A DNA stretch of 64,000 bases from NCBI RefSeq assembly GCF_031180975.1, contig NZ_JAPSLI010000001.1, forward strand, positions 589,197 to 653,196, given 5' to 3'. The position numbers and the translations under genes are program-made. Positions within the stretch are counted from its first letter, which is position 1. Every line of letters begins with the position of its first letter. This document shows positions 1 through 8,221 of the stretch, piece after piece. The notes under the pieces were generated by a model. It was not told the origin of the DNA. It worked only from the letters and a program-made list of their open reading frames with translations, and searched no databases. This DNA is from Microbacterium sp. GTDB lineage: Bacteria; Actinomycetota; Actinomycetes; Actinomycetales; Microbacteriaceae.

Positions 1-1078
1 ACGTCCAGTTGGGCAGGCTGGATTCGACGTACTGGTCCTGCACCTCCTGGCGCGTGATGAACGAGATGAACTCCCACGCCGCGTCCTGGTTCTTCGAGTT
101 CGCTCCGATGGAGTACGCCATCGCGCCGTTCACGCCCGGTCGTGCTCCATCGGGGCCCGCCGGCGTCGGCAGCACCCCGGCCTCGATGGAGGAGATCGAC
201 GGGTCCTGCAGGTCGCGCAGGGTCGAGTCCCAGTTCAGACCGAAGGCGGTCTGTCCCTGAGCCATCGCCTTGGAGACGTCATCCTCGAGGAACGTCGTGG
301 ATGCCGGGTTCGACAGACCCTCCTCGAGGATCCGGATCATCCACTCCAACGCTGCGACCCCCGCACCGTCGTTGATGATCAGCCTGCCCTCGTCGTCGGT
401 GAACTCGCCACCGAACGCCCCGAGCAGCTGCGCGTAGTCGCAGATCAGCGCCTCCGCCTGCGCCCAGCTCCAGGCGATCGGGTACTCGCTGATGCCCTGC
501 GCCTTGATCCTGCGGGCGACCTCGAGCACACCGTCCCACGTGGCGAGATCCGCTTCGGAGGCGCCCACGGCGGCGACCATCTCCTTGTTGAAGTAGAAGA
601 GCTTGGTCGCCGGACCGTTGGGCACGCCGTAGTAGCGGCCCTGGTACTCGGCGGTCGGCAGCACACCGGGCAGCATCTCGTCGCTCCACTCGTCGGGGAA
701 GCGATCGGTCAGATCGGCGATGATCCCCTTCGAGGCGAACTCGGCCGGCCAGATCACGTCGATCAGCACGACGTCGTAGCTGCCGGACGGCGCCGAGGTG
801 ACGATCTTGTCGTGCAGCGCCTCGTAAGACACGAAGGTCGGCTCGACGTCGATGTCCGGATGCTCCGCTTCGAAGTCCTCGATGATTGCCGCGTAGTCCT
901 CTTCGGTGTATCCCGCCTGCTTCATGAACAGCGCCTTGACGGTGCCCGTGCCATCGCCGGCGCCGCCGCCGCTGGACACGCCGGTGACGCTGCAGCCGGC
1001 GAGCGATGCCGCCAGCACCAGGGTGCCGCCGACGACGAGTGTCGCGGGGCGGCGTCTCGGATTGCGGTGGATGTTCAT
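1..1078 (-). CDS. ABC transporter substrate-binding lipoprotein, family 1 (3' end outside window)
   Basis: This is an extracellular sugar-binding lipoprotein feeding an ABC importer. The start at 1078 follows a strong AGGAGG site. The N-terminus is basic, then hydrophobic, then a lipobox ending LAGC with the lipidated Cys at residue 29. The rest reads as a family 1 (multiple-sugar type) binding protein, with stretches such as 'FEAEHPDIDVEPTF' and 'AAWEFISFITRQEVQDQ'. The gene runs off the left edge after about 359 codons. Its ATG overlaps the stop of the upstream kinase (ATGA), so the two are translationally coupled; permease genes would be expected beyond the window. The kinase neighbour suggests an amino sugar such as N-acetylglucosamine, but that is inference. 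Confidence 0.9.
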   Translation of the reverse strand, partial: MNIHRNPRRRPATLVVGGTLVLAASLAGCSVTGVSSGGGAGDGTGTVKALFMKQAGYTEEDYAAIIEDFEAEHPDIDVEPTFVSYEALHDKIVTSAPSGSYDVVLIDVIWPAEFASKGIIADLTDRFPDEWSDEMLPGVLPTAEYQGRYYGVPNGPATKLFYFNKEMVAAVGASEADLATWDGVLEVARRIKAQGISEYPIAWSWAQAEALICDYAQLLGAFGGEFTDDEGRLIINDGAGVAALEWMIRILEEGLSNPASTTFLEDDVSKAMAQGQTAFGLNWDSTLRDLQDPSISSIEAGVLPTPAGPDGARPGVNGAMAYSIGANSKNQDAAWEFISFITRQEVQDQYVESSLPNWT

Positions 1079-2013
1079 TTCTGCCTCCTTTGGTCAGTCA
1101 TCCACGGATGGATGGATGGAGCCCCGGTGTGTTCGAGGCGCGCGCCGAGCGCGATCGCGCCGGCAACGGGTGGGGTGTCGAGTACGCGGAACGGAAGCCG
1201 GACGTCGCGTCGGCGCAGCTCCGCCTCGATCGCGCACGCCAGCCGTGGCTGGTTCGTGACCACACCACCGGCCGCCACGACGGCATCGGCGACAGCGCCC
1301 CGCCGCAGCACCTGGGCGACCTGCCGTCCGAGGGCTGCGCCGGCGCGCTGGATCACCGTCGCGGCGACGGCCGACCCGCCATCGGCCGCGTCGAAGACGA
1401 GCGGCGCCGCCTCCGCCCATCGATGGATGCCGGCCTGCGCGGTGAGGACCCAGGCCAGGTCGTTCGCGCTCGCAGCGCTGTAGTGCGCCATCAGCGCCGG
1501 GCCGAGCCGGTCGCCGCTCCCGCCGGCGTCGGCGTCCTCGAGGACCGCGATGACGGCCTCGCGGACGATACCCGGTGCGCTTCCCGGATCGGCGAGCAGC
1601 CAACCGTGGCCACCGGCGGTGACGGGGCGGGTCGCGGCGTCGGCACCCACCACGATCGAGCCAGTGCCGGCGATCACGCCGATCGCGCGTTCTACCCCTG
1701 CCGCTGGGCCCACGAGCGCGGCGTCGTTGGTGACGAGCACGTCTCCCGGCCTGCGAGCGGCGAGGGCTGCACGGAAGGCGCTGATCTGTGCGGGGGTGTC
1801 GCATCCGTGCGCGCCGACCGCGAGGGGCGCGGCACCGGCCGCGGGCTCGAGCCGGGCGATGGCTGCGAGCAGGCCCTCGACACTGGTCGGGTGCTCGAGG
1901 GAGCGTCCTTCCAGCCAGCTCGCCGTCGAGACGCGAAGGTCTCGCGTCCGTCCCTCGGCGTCGACGACGCGGATGTGCGTCTTCGTGCCTCCGACATCGA
2001 CTCCGACGATCAT
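1075..2013 (-). CDS. BadF/BadG/BcrA/BcrD-type ATPase, N-acetylglucosamine kinase-like
   Basis: A 312-residue sugar kinase of the ASKHA fold that would phosphorylate an imported sugar in the cytoplasm. The N-terminus 'MIVGVDVGGTKTHIRV' is the phosphate-1 loop. 'VIAGTGSIVVG' is the phosphate-2 motif and 'AVVAAGGVV' resembles the adenosine motif. Length fits the GlcNAc kinase-like BadF/BadG group. It is the first gene of the minus-strand uptake operon and lies divergent from the ROK repressor, with 118 bases between the chosen starts. The final ATGA overlaps the start of the binding-protein gene. The exact substrate cannot be read from sequence. Confidence 0.85.
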   Translation of the reverse strand: MIVGVDVGGTKTHIRVVDAEGRTRDLRVSTASWLEGRSLEHPTSVEGLLAAIARLEPAAGAAPLAVGAHGCDTPAQISAFRAALAARRPGDVLVTNDAALVGPAAGVERAIGVIAGTGSIVVGADAATRPVTAGGHGWLLADPGSAPGIVREAVIAVLEDADAGGSGDRLGPALMAHYSAASANDLAWVLTAQAGIHRWAEAAPLVFDAADGGSAVAATVIQRAGAALGRQVAQVLRRGAVADAVVAAGGVVTNQPRLACAIEAELRRRDVRLPFRVLDTPPVAGAIALGARLEHTGAPSIHPWMTDQRRQK

Positions 2014-2030
2014 GAATCACTTTCTTATCA

Positions 2031-2056
2031 CTCAGATTGAAAAGATGTAGTCTGAG
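2031..2056. promoter_or_regulatory. Inverted repeat between sugar kinase and ROK repressor (candidate operator)
   Basis: CTCAGA (2031-2036) and TCTGAG (2051-2056) form a perfect 6-bp inverted repeat around a 14-base AT-rich spacer. The surrounding 2011-2056 stretch is much more AT-rich than its neighbours. It sits 18 bases upstream of the kinase start and about 75 upstream of the ROK start, so a ROK dimer here could control both genes. This is inferred from position and symmetry only. Confidence 0.4.
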
Positions 2057-2131
2057 CGTAGAGGCACAGCCACGGCCGGGTCAACAATGGGTTCGGGCAG
2101 AATGGCCCAGGACTCGGACAGGATGGGTGAC

Positions 2132-3319
2132 ATGACGAAAAGCCCCGCGCGTGGGACTCGCCCGGCGACCGCGACGGCCAGCACCCTGCTCCTCGTCAAT
2201 CAGACCTCGATCCTCGACGTCCTCAAGACGCGCGGCCCGATGTCGAAGGCGCAGATCAGCGAGGCCACCGGGCTCAGCCCGGCGACGGTCAACCGGCTCA
2301 CGGCGGCGCTGATCTCCCAGGGCCTCATCGCCCGGCACGGGGTGGAGGCCTCGACCGGCGGCCGCCCGCCGATCCTGCTCGCCTTCGCCGGCACCGCCCA
2401 CGTGGTCGGTGCGGTGCAGATCCGCTCGGACGCCGTGTCAGGAGCGCTCGTCGACTTCGACGGCACCATCATCGAGCGGCGCCGGCGGACCATCCCGGCG
2501 CGCGGTGCCCGACCGGGCCTGACCGCCTATCGCACCCTGGTGGCCGAACTCGAGCGCCTCGGGCAGGAGCGCGGCACTCCCGTGCTGGCGATCGGCGTCT
2601 CGGTGACGGCGATCATCACGCCGAAGGGCGACATCTCCGGACTCGACCCCGAGCGATGGAGCGCACTCACGGTGCAGCAACTGGAGGAGGACCGCAGCAC
2701 CCCGGTCGTCGTGGAGAACGATGCGAACGCACTGGCCATCGGGGAACTGCACCGCGGCGTGGGGCGCGAAAGCCGGAATTTCGTCACACTGCTGCTGGAG
2801 CGGGGCCTCGGAGCGGGGATCATCGCCAACGGGTCGCTCTACCGAGGGGCGCACTCGGCCGCAGGCGAGATCGGCTTCCTCCTGGTGGAGTCCAGTTCGT
2901 TCGGCCGCCGGTTCGAGTCCGCGGGCGACCTGGAGACCCGGCTGAGCCCGGCCACCGTCACGCGCGAGGCGGAGCGCGCGGGGGTTCGGCACGGCGGCGA
3001 CCTGACGGCGATCCAGCTCGTCGCCCTGGCGCACGCCGGCGACGAGCGCGCCGCGCCGCTCGCTCAGCGCATCCTCGACGACGTGGCGCGAGCCCTCGGC
3101 GCGCTCGCGAGCATCCTCGATCCGGAGTACATCGTCCTGGGCGAGGGCCTGGACGGCGGGTCGGAGGCGATAGCCCCCGCCCTCCGCAGCCGGCTCGAGG
3201 GCAGGATCCAGCACGTCCCTGCGATCATCACTGCCTCCCTCGGCGCGGATGCCGCCCTGCTCGGAGCCGCCGAGATGGCGATCCAGGCTGCACGGGAAAC
3301 GGCCTACGTGTATCGCTGA
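2132..3319 (+). CDS. ROK family transcriptional repressor
   Basis: An N-terminal winged helix ('MSKAQISEATGLSPATVNRL') is followed by a ROK domain. 'VENDANALAIGELHRG' and 'GLGAGIIANGSLYRGAHSAA' are the ROK signature segments. ROK repressors bind a sugar or sugar phosphate and release DNA. The usual ROK zinc motif (CxCGxxGCxE region) is absent: the segment after the GEIGF turn reads 'SSSFGRRFESAGDLETRLSP' with no Cys. In-frame ATGs also exist at 2087, 2102 and 2123. I chose 2132 because conserved sequence begins soon after; the SD there is weak, so the start is uncertain. It is divergent from the uptake operon, its probable target. Confidence 0.85.
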   Translation: MTKSPARGTRPATATASTLLLVNQTSILDVLKTRGPMSKAQISEATGLSPATVNRLTAALISQGLIARHGVEASTGGRPPILLAFAGTAHVVGAVQIRSDAVSGALVDFDGTIIERRRRTIPARGARPGLTAYRTLVAELERLGQERGTPVLAIGVSVTAIITPKGDISGLDPERWSALTVQQLEEDRSTPVVVENDANALAIGELHRGVGRESRNFVTLLLERGLGAGIIANGSLYRGAHSAAGEIGFLLVESSSFGRRFESAGDLETRLSPATVTREAERAGVRHGGDLTAIQLVALAHAGDERAAPLAQRILDDVARALGALASILDPEYIVLGEGLDGGSEAIAPALRSRLEGRIQHVPAIITASLGADAALLGAAEMAIQAARETAYVYR

Positions 3320-3387
3320 CGGCGTGGAAGAGTGGATGCTGCCCGCGCGTCCAGCCCGACGCACCGCATCGTCACAGCAGGAGCAGC

Positions 3388-3967
3388 ATGCGCGCCGTCG
3401 TCTACGACCGGTCTCCCAGGACTTCGATGACCTCCAGGTCGGCGAGGTCGACGAGCCGAAGCTTCCGCCTGGGTCGGTGCTGATCGAGGTGCGGGCGGCG
3501 GGTGTGTGAACCCGGTCGAATGAAAGCTGATGGCGGGTCACCTGGACAGGCTGTTACCCACCCAGTTCCCTGATCCACGGAGCCGCGCGCGGCGTGGGCG
3601 GGTTCGGTGTGCAGATCGCGGCGGCCCGAGGCGCACGCGTGATCGGCACGGCATCCGAGTCCAGCCACGACTACCTCCGCGCCCTCGGAGCCGAGCCCAC
3701 CACCTACGGCGACGGCCTGACCGAGCGCGTGCTTGCGCTCGCGGCGGGCGGGTCGACGCCGTCGCCGACGTCGCCGGCCGACAGCTGGAGACCACCCTCG
3801 CGGTGCTGCGCGACGGCGGTCCGCACGCGTCTGTCGCCGACTCGAGCGTGACCGCGCATGGCGGGCGGCACATCTGGGTGCGCCCCGACGGCCGTGAGAC
3901 CGCGCGGCTCGCCGCGCTGGCCGACGAGGGAGCACGGGCTCCTCGCCTCACACCCTGCGGACGCTGA
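3388..3967 (+). pseudogene. Decayed zinc-type alcohol dehydrogenase / quinone oxidoreductase
   Basis: The start has a good SD (AGGAG) and reads 'MRAVVYDR', the classic MDR-family N-terminus. The frame is then broken. 'DLQVGEVDEPKLPPGSVLIE' continues in another frame, 'NPVE' and 'KLMAGHLDRLLPTQFP' are separated by a stop, and a large part of the catalytic domain is missing before the Rossmann segment 'GVGGFGVQIAAARGARVIGT'. A further shift precedes 'ADVAGRQLETTLAVLRDGG'. At least three disabling changes plus an internal deletion make this a clear relic. Its end overlaps the convergent small gene at 3948. Confidence 0.8.
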
Positions 3968-4223
3968 GCAGCTCCCACCCTTCGGGCACCTTCGCCCGCA
4001 GGGCGGCCATGTCGTCGGCCTCGATCTCGGTCGACTCGTCGCGCCGCGCGAACGTGCCGGTCGCCTCGATGTCCTGCGAGCCCTTCAGCATCCGCGCCGG
4101 GGCGGAGAGCAGATCGAATCCGTGCGGCGCCTGTTCGCCGAGCTTCGCATGCAGGTCTGCGAGCGACCCTCCCCTCACCTCGACGGTCGTGGTCTCGACA
4201 GGACGGATGCGGCCGATCAGCAT
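3948..4223 (-). CDS. Small conserved hypothetical protein (91 aa)
   Basis: A 91-residue soluble protein without membrane segments. It has an alpha-beta pattern and ends 'PEGWELLSVRRV', a tail resembling that of DUF4177-like small proteins. I do not recognise the family firmly. The start is supported by a -10 box TAGGCT (4230-4235) exactly 6 bases upstream of the ATG with no SD, as at several other genes here, suggesting a leaderless mRNA. Its 3' end overlaps the convergent alcohol dehydrogenase relic. Confidence 0.6.
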   Translation of the reverse strand: MLIGRIRPVETTTVEVRGGSLADLHAKLGEQAPHGFDLLSAPARMLKGSQDIEATGTFARRDESTEIEADDMAALRAKVPEGWELLSVRRV

Positions 4224-4229
4224 GCATCC

Positions 4230-4235
4230 AGCCTA
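4230..4235 (-). promoter_or_regulatory. -10 box of leaderless start at 4223
   Basis: TAGGCT (TANNNT) lies 6 bases before the ATG, which places the transcription start at or next to the start codon. Confidence 0.5.
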
Positions 4236-4368
4236 CGAAAGCATCCGGCCGAGACGAGTCGCGCAGACGCGACACCTTGTAGCAGAGTGACACACGCCAG
4301 GTCAACGGTTCCGAATTTGGTGGTTCGTGGGTGACACTGTCCTCGGGGGTTGGAGAGCGGAGGGTCGT

Positions 4369-4611
4369 ATGTCAGCGACGGGTCAGGACCGGTACGTCCT
4401 GCGTCAGGTGTCCCCGGATGACTGGGTCATCATGGACCACGTCTTCTCGTCCGACGGCGCGCATCACCTCGTGGGGTGCGTGACCGAGTACGAGGGCCAT
4501 GTCGAGGTGCGTTGGTTCCGGCAGTTGTCGCTGCCCACCCGGTTCGCCGCCCGCGAGGATGCGCTCCAGGCGTTCGTCGCCGCGACCGCTCCCGCCCTGG
4601 CGGCGGTGTGA
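4369..4611 (+). CDS. Hypothetical protein (80 aa)
   Basis: An 80-residue acidic and aromatic protein beginning 'MSATGQDRYVLRQVSPDDWV'. I chose ATG 4369 over the in-frame start at 4327 because a GGAGGG SD lies just upstream. No membrane segment, signal peptide or known motif is visible. It lies 67 bases upstream of the DUF7882-like gene on the same strand but probably has its own transcript, since the next gene carries its own promoter. Function unknown. Confidence 0.55.
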   Translation: MSATGQDRYVLRQVSPDDWVIMDHVFSSDGAHHLVGCVTEYEGHVEVRWFRQLSLPTRFAAREDALQAFVAATAPALAAV

Positions 4612-4665
4612 CGCGGGATATGACGGCGGCGACCGCCCGGATGAGCTTTTCCTCGTAGGGTGCGC

Positions 4666-4671
4666 TACGGT
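4666..4671 (+). promoter_or_regulatory. -10 box of leaderless start at 4679
   Basis: TACGGT lies 7 bases before the ATG at 4679, and no SD is present. This fits a leaderless transcript. Confidence 0.45.
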
Positions 4672-4678
4672 TCAGCAC

Positions 4679-4993
4679 ATGGGCGTACTTCATTACGGCG
4701 ACGGGAATCACCTGCTGCACATCGAGGACCGAGCCCTCGCGCACCTCAAGGTCGTGATCGCGACCAAGCTGCGCCGCAACGAGAGTTTCACGCTGTCGTG
4801 GCAGCACCCGGAGGGTGAGTCCACCGGGCGTTCCACCGTGTGGCTGCACCCCTCGATCCCGTTGCGTTTCCAGTTCGACGAGCCGGAACCGCCTCAGCTG
4901 AACATGGCGTGGATCGAGCGGCTCATGCACTCGGCGAACACCAGCGGCGGCATCCTGCTCACAGACGAGGTCGTGGACCCCGTCTCGACCTGA
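4679..4993 (+). CDS. DUF7882-like conserved protein (104 aa)
   Basis: A 104-residue protein beginning 'MGVLHYGDGNHLLHIEDRAL', with the central segment 'KLRRNESFTLSWQHPEG'. Proteins starting this way are common in Microbacterium, and I place it tentatively in the DUF7882 group; the function is unknown. The beta-rich composition, ending 'GGILLTDEVVDP', suggests a small single-domain protein. The ATG follows a TACGGT -10 box by 7 bases with no SD, supporting this start over longer in-frame versions. Confidence 0.65.
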   Translation: MGVLHYGDGNHLLHIEDRALAHLKVVIATKLRRNESFTLSWQHPEGESTGRSTVWLHPSIPLRFQFDEPEPPQLNMAWIERLMHSANTSGGILLTDEVVDPVST

Positions 4994-5041
4994 CGGCCGG
5001 CGACGGGAACCACGACCTCGCAGCCCCCTCCGGGGTTCGGA

Positions 5042-5302
5042 TCACACCACGTCTTCGTCGCCGGGTCGACGGACGGTGTGACGCGAGACGGCGCTGCCGT
5101 CCGGCGCGGCATCCGTGCGGGTGACGACGTCGGTGCGGCGACGGCGGGCCAACAGGATGATCCCGACGAGGAACACCACGACTCCGGCTCCCATGAGGAT
5201 GTAGCCGATCAGGTCGAGATCCGCCCAGTCGACCTGCACATTGAGGGCGAACGTGAGGATCGCGCCGATCACGAACAGCACGATTCCGGTTCCGATGCTC
5301 AT
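5042..5302 (-). CDS. Small two-helix membrane protein, DUF6458-like
   Basis: An 86-residue protein. 'MSIGTGIVLFVIGAILTFAL' is the first membrane helix and 'IGYILMGAGVVVFLVGIILL' the second. An RRRR stretch and a hydrophilic cytoplasmic tail follow. ATG 5302 has an AAGGAG SD, so I preferred it to the in-frame start at 5329. The organisation matches the DUF6458 small membrane proteins of Actinobacteria. Function unknown. Confidence 0.75.
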   Translation of the reverse strand: MSIGTGIVLFVIGAILTFALNVQVDWADLDLIGYILMGAGVVVFLVGIILLARRRRTDVVTRTDAAPDGSAVSRHTVRRPGDEDVV

Positions 5303-5413
5303 GCGATAGCTCCTTTCGGGTCGCGGCACCGAGGCCGCCTTCTGCCACGATCGGGCAGACGGATGCCGGGCGGCGAGGGCCTTGACACTCGCGCGCGCGC
5401 CGTGCGAGCCGTC

Positions 5414-6577
5414 TCAGCCGCGCAGCGGGGGCCGCAGCACGAGCACGACCACGATCCCGGCGAGGATGACTGCCGTCAGCGCCACCGGGATCGGCAGTAC
5501 CGGGTCGAGCAGCACCAGGACGGCGCCCAACGGCACCGCGGTGTTCACCACGCGGTCGGCGTTCTCGCGGATCGCGACGAACCAGACGCCCAGCAGGAAC
5601 AGCGCGATCGGCACCGACACAGTGAGCGACGCGGCGACGGCGTCCAGTTCCGAAGCGCCGATGAGCCGGTCGATCTCCACCTCGATGCCTGCGGAGAAGG
5701 CCCCGGCCGCCGCGAAGATCAGGTAGTGGGTGTATCCGTACCGGATCGACTGCCGCAGCCCGCCGATCGCGTGGTGGTGCGGCGGCCAGAAGTAGATCCA
5801 CCACAGCGAGGCCGTCGCGACGAGCGCGAGCACCGCGATGGCGATCAGCGGCCAGGGCGTCTGCACCTTCTCGATCGCCCCGATGATCGCCTTGGCCGAG
5901 GCGAGCAGGCTCTCGCCCAGCACGATCAGGGTGAACAGCCCGTAGCGCTCGGTGATGTGGTGCGGATGCCAGGGCGTCGAGCCGCCGCCCATCTCCGAGA
6001 GCACCGGCACGGCGATCTCGGCCAGCGCGAGCGCGATGAACCCGAGGACCTGGAACTCGGCCGGGATGAACAGGAAGCCCACCCAGAGCAGCTGCACGAC
6101 CGCGATGCCGAGCGCGTACCGGCGCGCCGTGCGCTGCGCGTCTCCCGCGCGGCGGGACGCACGCAACCACTGTGCGATCATCGCCACGCGCATGACGATG
6201 TAGCCGAGCACCGCGAGGGTGAAGTCGTGGTGGAAGGCCGGCCCGATGCCCGCCGCAAGGATCAGCACCCCGCCCATCTGCACGAACGTGAGCACCCGGT
6301 ACAGCCAGTCGTCGGTAGAGAACGAGGTCGCGAACCAGGTGAAGTTCATCCACGCCCACCAGATCGCGAAGAACACCATCGCGTAGCTGACGACACCCTC
6401 GACCGGGTGCGCGTCGGCAAGCTGGTGGTGCAGCTGTGCTGATGCCGCGCTCACCGCCACCACGAACACCAGGTCGAAGAACAGCTCGAGCGGACTGGCG
6501 GTGCGGTGCGGTTCCTCCGGATCGCGCGGCACCATGCGGTGCAGGCGCGAGCGCGAGCGTCCTTCGTCGACCATCAC
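5414..6577 (-). CDS. ltrA: Low temperature requirement protein A (LtrA) family membrane protein
   Basis: A 387-residue polytopic membrane protein with about ten hydrophobic helices. The N-terminal 'ASPLELFFDLVFVVAVS' is the LtrA signature, and 'HHITERYGLFTLIVLGESLL' is the second conserved block. LtrA proteins were named from a Listeria cold-growth locus; the biochemical role is unclear. The start codon is GTG at 6577, with ATG three bases on. A TATCCT box 6 bases upstream and no SD suggest leaderless translation. It is probably monocistronic. Confidence 0.9.
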   Translation of the reverse strand: MMVDEGRSRSRLHRMVPRDPEEPHRTASPLELFFDLVFVVAVSAASAQLHHQLADAHPVEGVVSYAMVFFAIWWAWMNFTWFATSFSTDDWLYRVLTFVQMGGVLILAAGIGPAFHHDFTLAVLGYIVMRVAMIAQWLRASRRAGDAQRTARRYALGIAVVQLLWVGFLFIPAEFQVLGFIALALAEIAVPVLSEMGGGSTPWHPHHITERYGLFTLIVLGESLLASAKAIIGAIEKVQTPWPLIAIAVLALVATASLWWIYFWPPHHHAIGGLRQSIRYGYTHYLIFAAAGAFSAGIEVEIDRLIGASELDAVAASLTVSVPIALFLLGVWFVAIRENADRVVNTAVPLGAVLVLLDPVLPIPVALTAVILAGIVVVLVLRPPLRG

Positions 6578-6583
6578 CGGTTC

Positions 6584-6589
6584 AGGATA
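6584..6589 (-). promoter_or_regulatory. -10 box of leaderless start at 6577
   Basis: TATCCT is followed by 6 bases and then GTG. No SD is visible. Confidence 0.5.
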
Positions 6590-6615
6590 TGCCGCGACGC
6601 CCGGTCTGGGTTGCG

Positions 6616-7791
6616 TCAGAGCTCGCCGGGGCGCATGGCCTCCGCATCGATGGCGCGGATGATCCGCTGCGCCGCGGTGTCGACGGGCGGCTCGGCACCG
6701 GCATCCGTGTCACGACGCCGCCGCGGCGCGTACACGACGAGCGCGTGGAACAGGAACCGGGCGAAGAACGCCACCACCAGCGACAGTGCGGTGGCGAGGA
6801 CGCTGGAGATGTGCCAGCTCTCCACCATGAGCGCCATGACGGGGATGCGCAGCGCCGCCTCGATCCCGTTGAACGACACGGATGCCGCGAAGCGCACCCA
6901 CAGCCGGGACGCATCCCCGCGGACGTCGTCGAACACGAAGCGCTCCTGCAGCACGAAGTTGCCGACGATGGTGGCGGCGGCGCCGATCACCGCCGCCCAG
7001 ATGTAGTCCATCCCGAGGTGCGTGAGCAGCCACATGATGCCGATGTTGGCGATCGCGCCGATGCCGCCGATCAGCGCGAACAGACTCATCTTGCCGAAGC
7101 GGAGCCGGGCCAGGTGGGCGACGAACGTGGCACCCTGCCGAAGGCTCGCCTTCGACGTGCCGTGCCGGCGCTCCCCGAACGCCATCGGCACCTCGGCGAT
7201 GCGCAGCTCGTCGCGCGCCAGGATCTCGAGCAGGATCTTGAACCCGCGCGGGCGAAGCGCGTCCAGGTCCAGGCGTGAGCGGTCGACGAGGAAGAACCCG
7301 GTCATGGGATCGGTGCTGCCCCACAGCCGCCGCGGGAACATCGCCTTGGTCAGCCAGGTCGCCGCGCGAGACACGCCGAACCGTACCGCAGTGCCGAGCC
7401 CCGCCGAGTCACCGCCGCCGATGTAGCGCGACGCGGCGACGACGTCGGCCCCGCCGGCCGCATGGCGGTCGAGCAGCTGCGGCAGCAGCTCGGGCGGATG
7501 CTGCAGGTCACCGTCCATCACGACGCACACGTCGTGGGCCGCCTCACGCAGACCGAGCACCACAGCGCCGGACAGCCCGCCCACGTTATGGTCGCGATGG
7601 ATCGCGCGGACGGTGAGAGGGGCGGATGCCGCGACGCGGGCGATCTCGGACATCGTGTCGTCGTCACTGTCGTCGATGAACAGGATCTCGGCGGTCCGGT
7701 CCGCGAGGGCCGCCGCGGTCCGGATCACCAGTTCGGCGATGTTTCCGCGTTCGTTGAAGGTCGGCACGATGACGGTGACGGCCGCGCTCAT
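6616..7791 (-). CDS. Glycosyltransferase family 2 fused to a GtrA-like membrane domain
   Basis: A 391-residue polyprenol-phosphate mannosyl/glucosyltransferase-like enzyme. The GT2 domain (about residues 1-240) shows 'VTVIVPTFNERGNIAEL', 'ILFIDDSDDDT' and the metal-binding 'VMDGDLQHPPELLP'. The C-terminal part (about 250-375) has four hydrophobic helices of the GtrA/DPMS type, including 'FALIGGIGAIANIGIMWLLT'. Such fusions transfer sugar from a nucleotide donor to a lipid carrier for glycan or wall polymer synthesis. ATG 7791 has a GGGGAG SD, so the longer in-frame extension is rejected. It is divergent from the mycoredoxin gene. Confidence 0.9.
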   Translation of the reverse strand: MSAAVTVIVPTFNERGNIAELVIRTAAALADRTAEILFIDDSDDDTMSEIARVAASAPLTVRAIHRDHNVGGLSGAVVLGLREAAHDVCVVMDGDLQHPPELLPQLLDRHAAGGADVVAASRYIGGGDSAGLGTAVRFGVSRAATWLTKAMFPRRLWGSTDPMTGFFLVDRSRLDLDALRPRGFKILLEILARDELRIAEVPMAFGERRHGTSKASLRQGATFVAHLARLRFGKMSLFALIGGIGAIANIGIMWLLTHLGMDYIWAAVIGAAATIVGNFVLQERFVFDDVRGDASRLWVRFAASVSFNGIEAALRIPVMALMVESWHISSVLATALSLVVAFFARFLFHALVVYAPRRRRDTDAGAEPPVDTAAQRIIRAIDAEAMRPGEL

Positions 7792-7895
7792 CTGCTCCCC
7801 TTCCCGATTGCGATCCGGCATCCATCGTTTCACGACCGCCTGTGGGCCGGTTCCACGCCCCGCCACCCGCGGAGCCGCCCCCCTGTGAGCGCGAT

Positions 7896-7901
7896 TACCC
7901 T
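7896..7901 (+). promoter_or_regulatory. -10 box of leaderless start at 7908
   Basis: TACCCT lies 6 bases before ATG 7908, with no SD in the spacer. Confidence 0.5.
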
Positions 7902-7907
7902 GGAAGT

Positions 7908-8171
7908 ATGACGATTTCCGCATCCGACACGATCACCATGTTCGGCGCCGACTGGTGCCGCGACTGCATCCGCACGAAGAAGCAGCTCGACGAGCTGGGC
8001 ATCGAGTACAAGTACATCGATCTCGTCGCGGAGCCGGCTGCAGCGGACGTCGCGAAGGAGATCTCGGGTCGCACCAACATCCCCGTCGTCGTCTACCCCG
8101 ACGCCAGCCACCACGTCGAGCCGTCCAACGCCGACGTCGAGGCGAAGCTGCGCGAGCTCTCGCTGATCTGA
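7908..8171 (+). CDS. Mycoredoxin / glutaredoxin-like protein
   Basis: An 87-residue thioredoxin-fold oxidoreductase. The redox pair is in 'WCRDC' (Cys17 and Cys20), and 'NIPVVVYPD' contains the cis-Pro segment. Length and motifs match actinobacterial mycoredoxins, which reduce mixed disulfides with mycothiol in the cytoplasm. No mycothiol gene is in the window, so the partner is inferred from taxonomy. The start is supported by the TACCCT box 6 bases upstream. Confidence 0.85.
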   Translation: MTISASDTITMFGADWCRDCIRTKKQLDELGIEYKYIDLVAEPAAADVAKEISGRTNIPVVVYPDASHHVEPSNADVEAKLRELSLI

Positions 8172-8221
8172 TCGCGCCGCGGGTCCGTCATAGGCTGTGA
8201 CGAGATCCGAAGGAGACGACG

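Noticed and set aside
5078..6442. Long open frames antisense to the DUF6458-like and LtrA genes
   Set aside because: Arg/Asp/His-rich composition, no SD, and the opposite strand holds a clear membrane protein; these are shadows caused by high GC.
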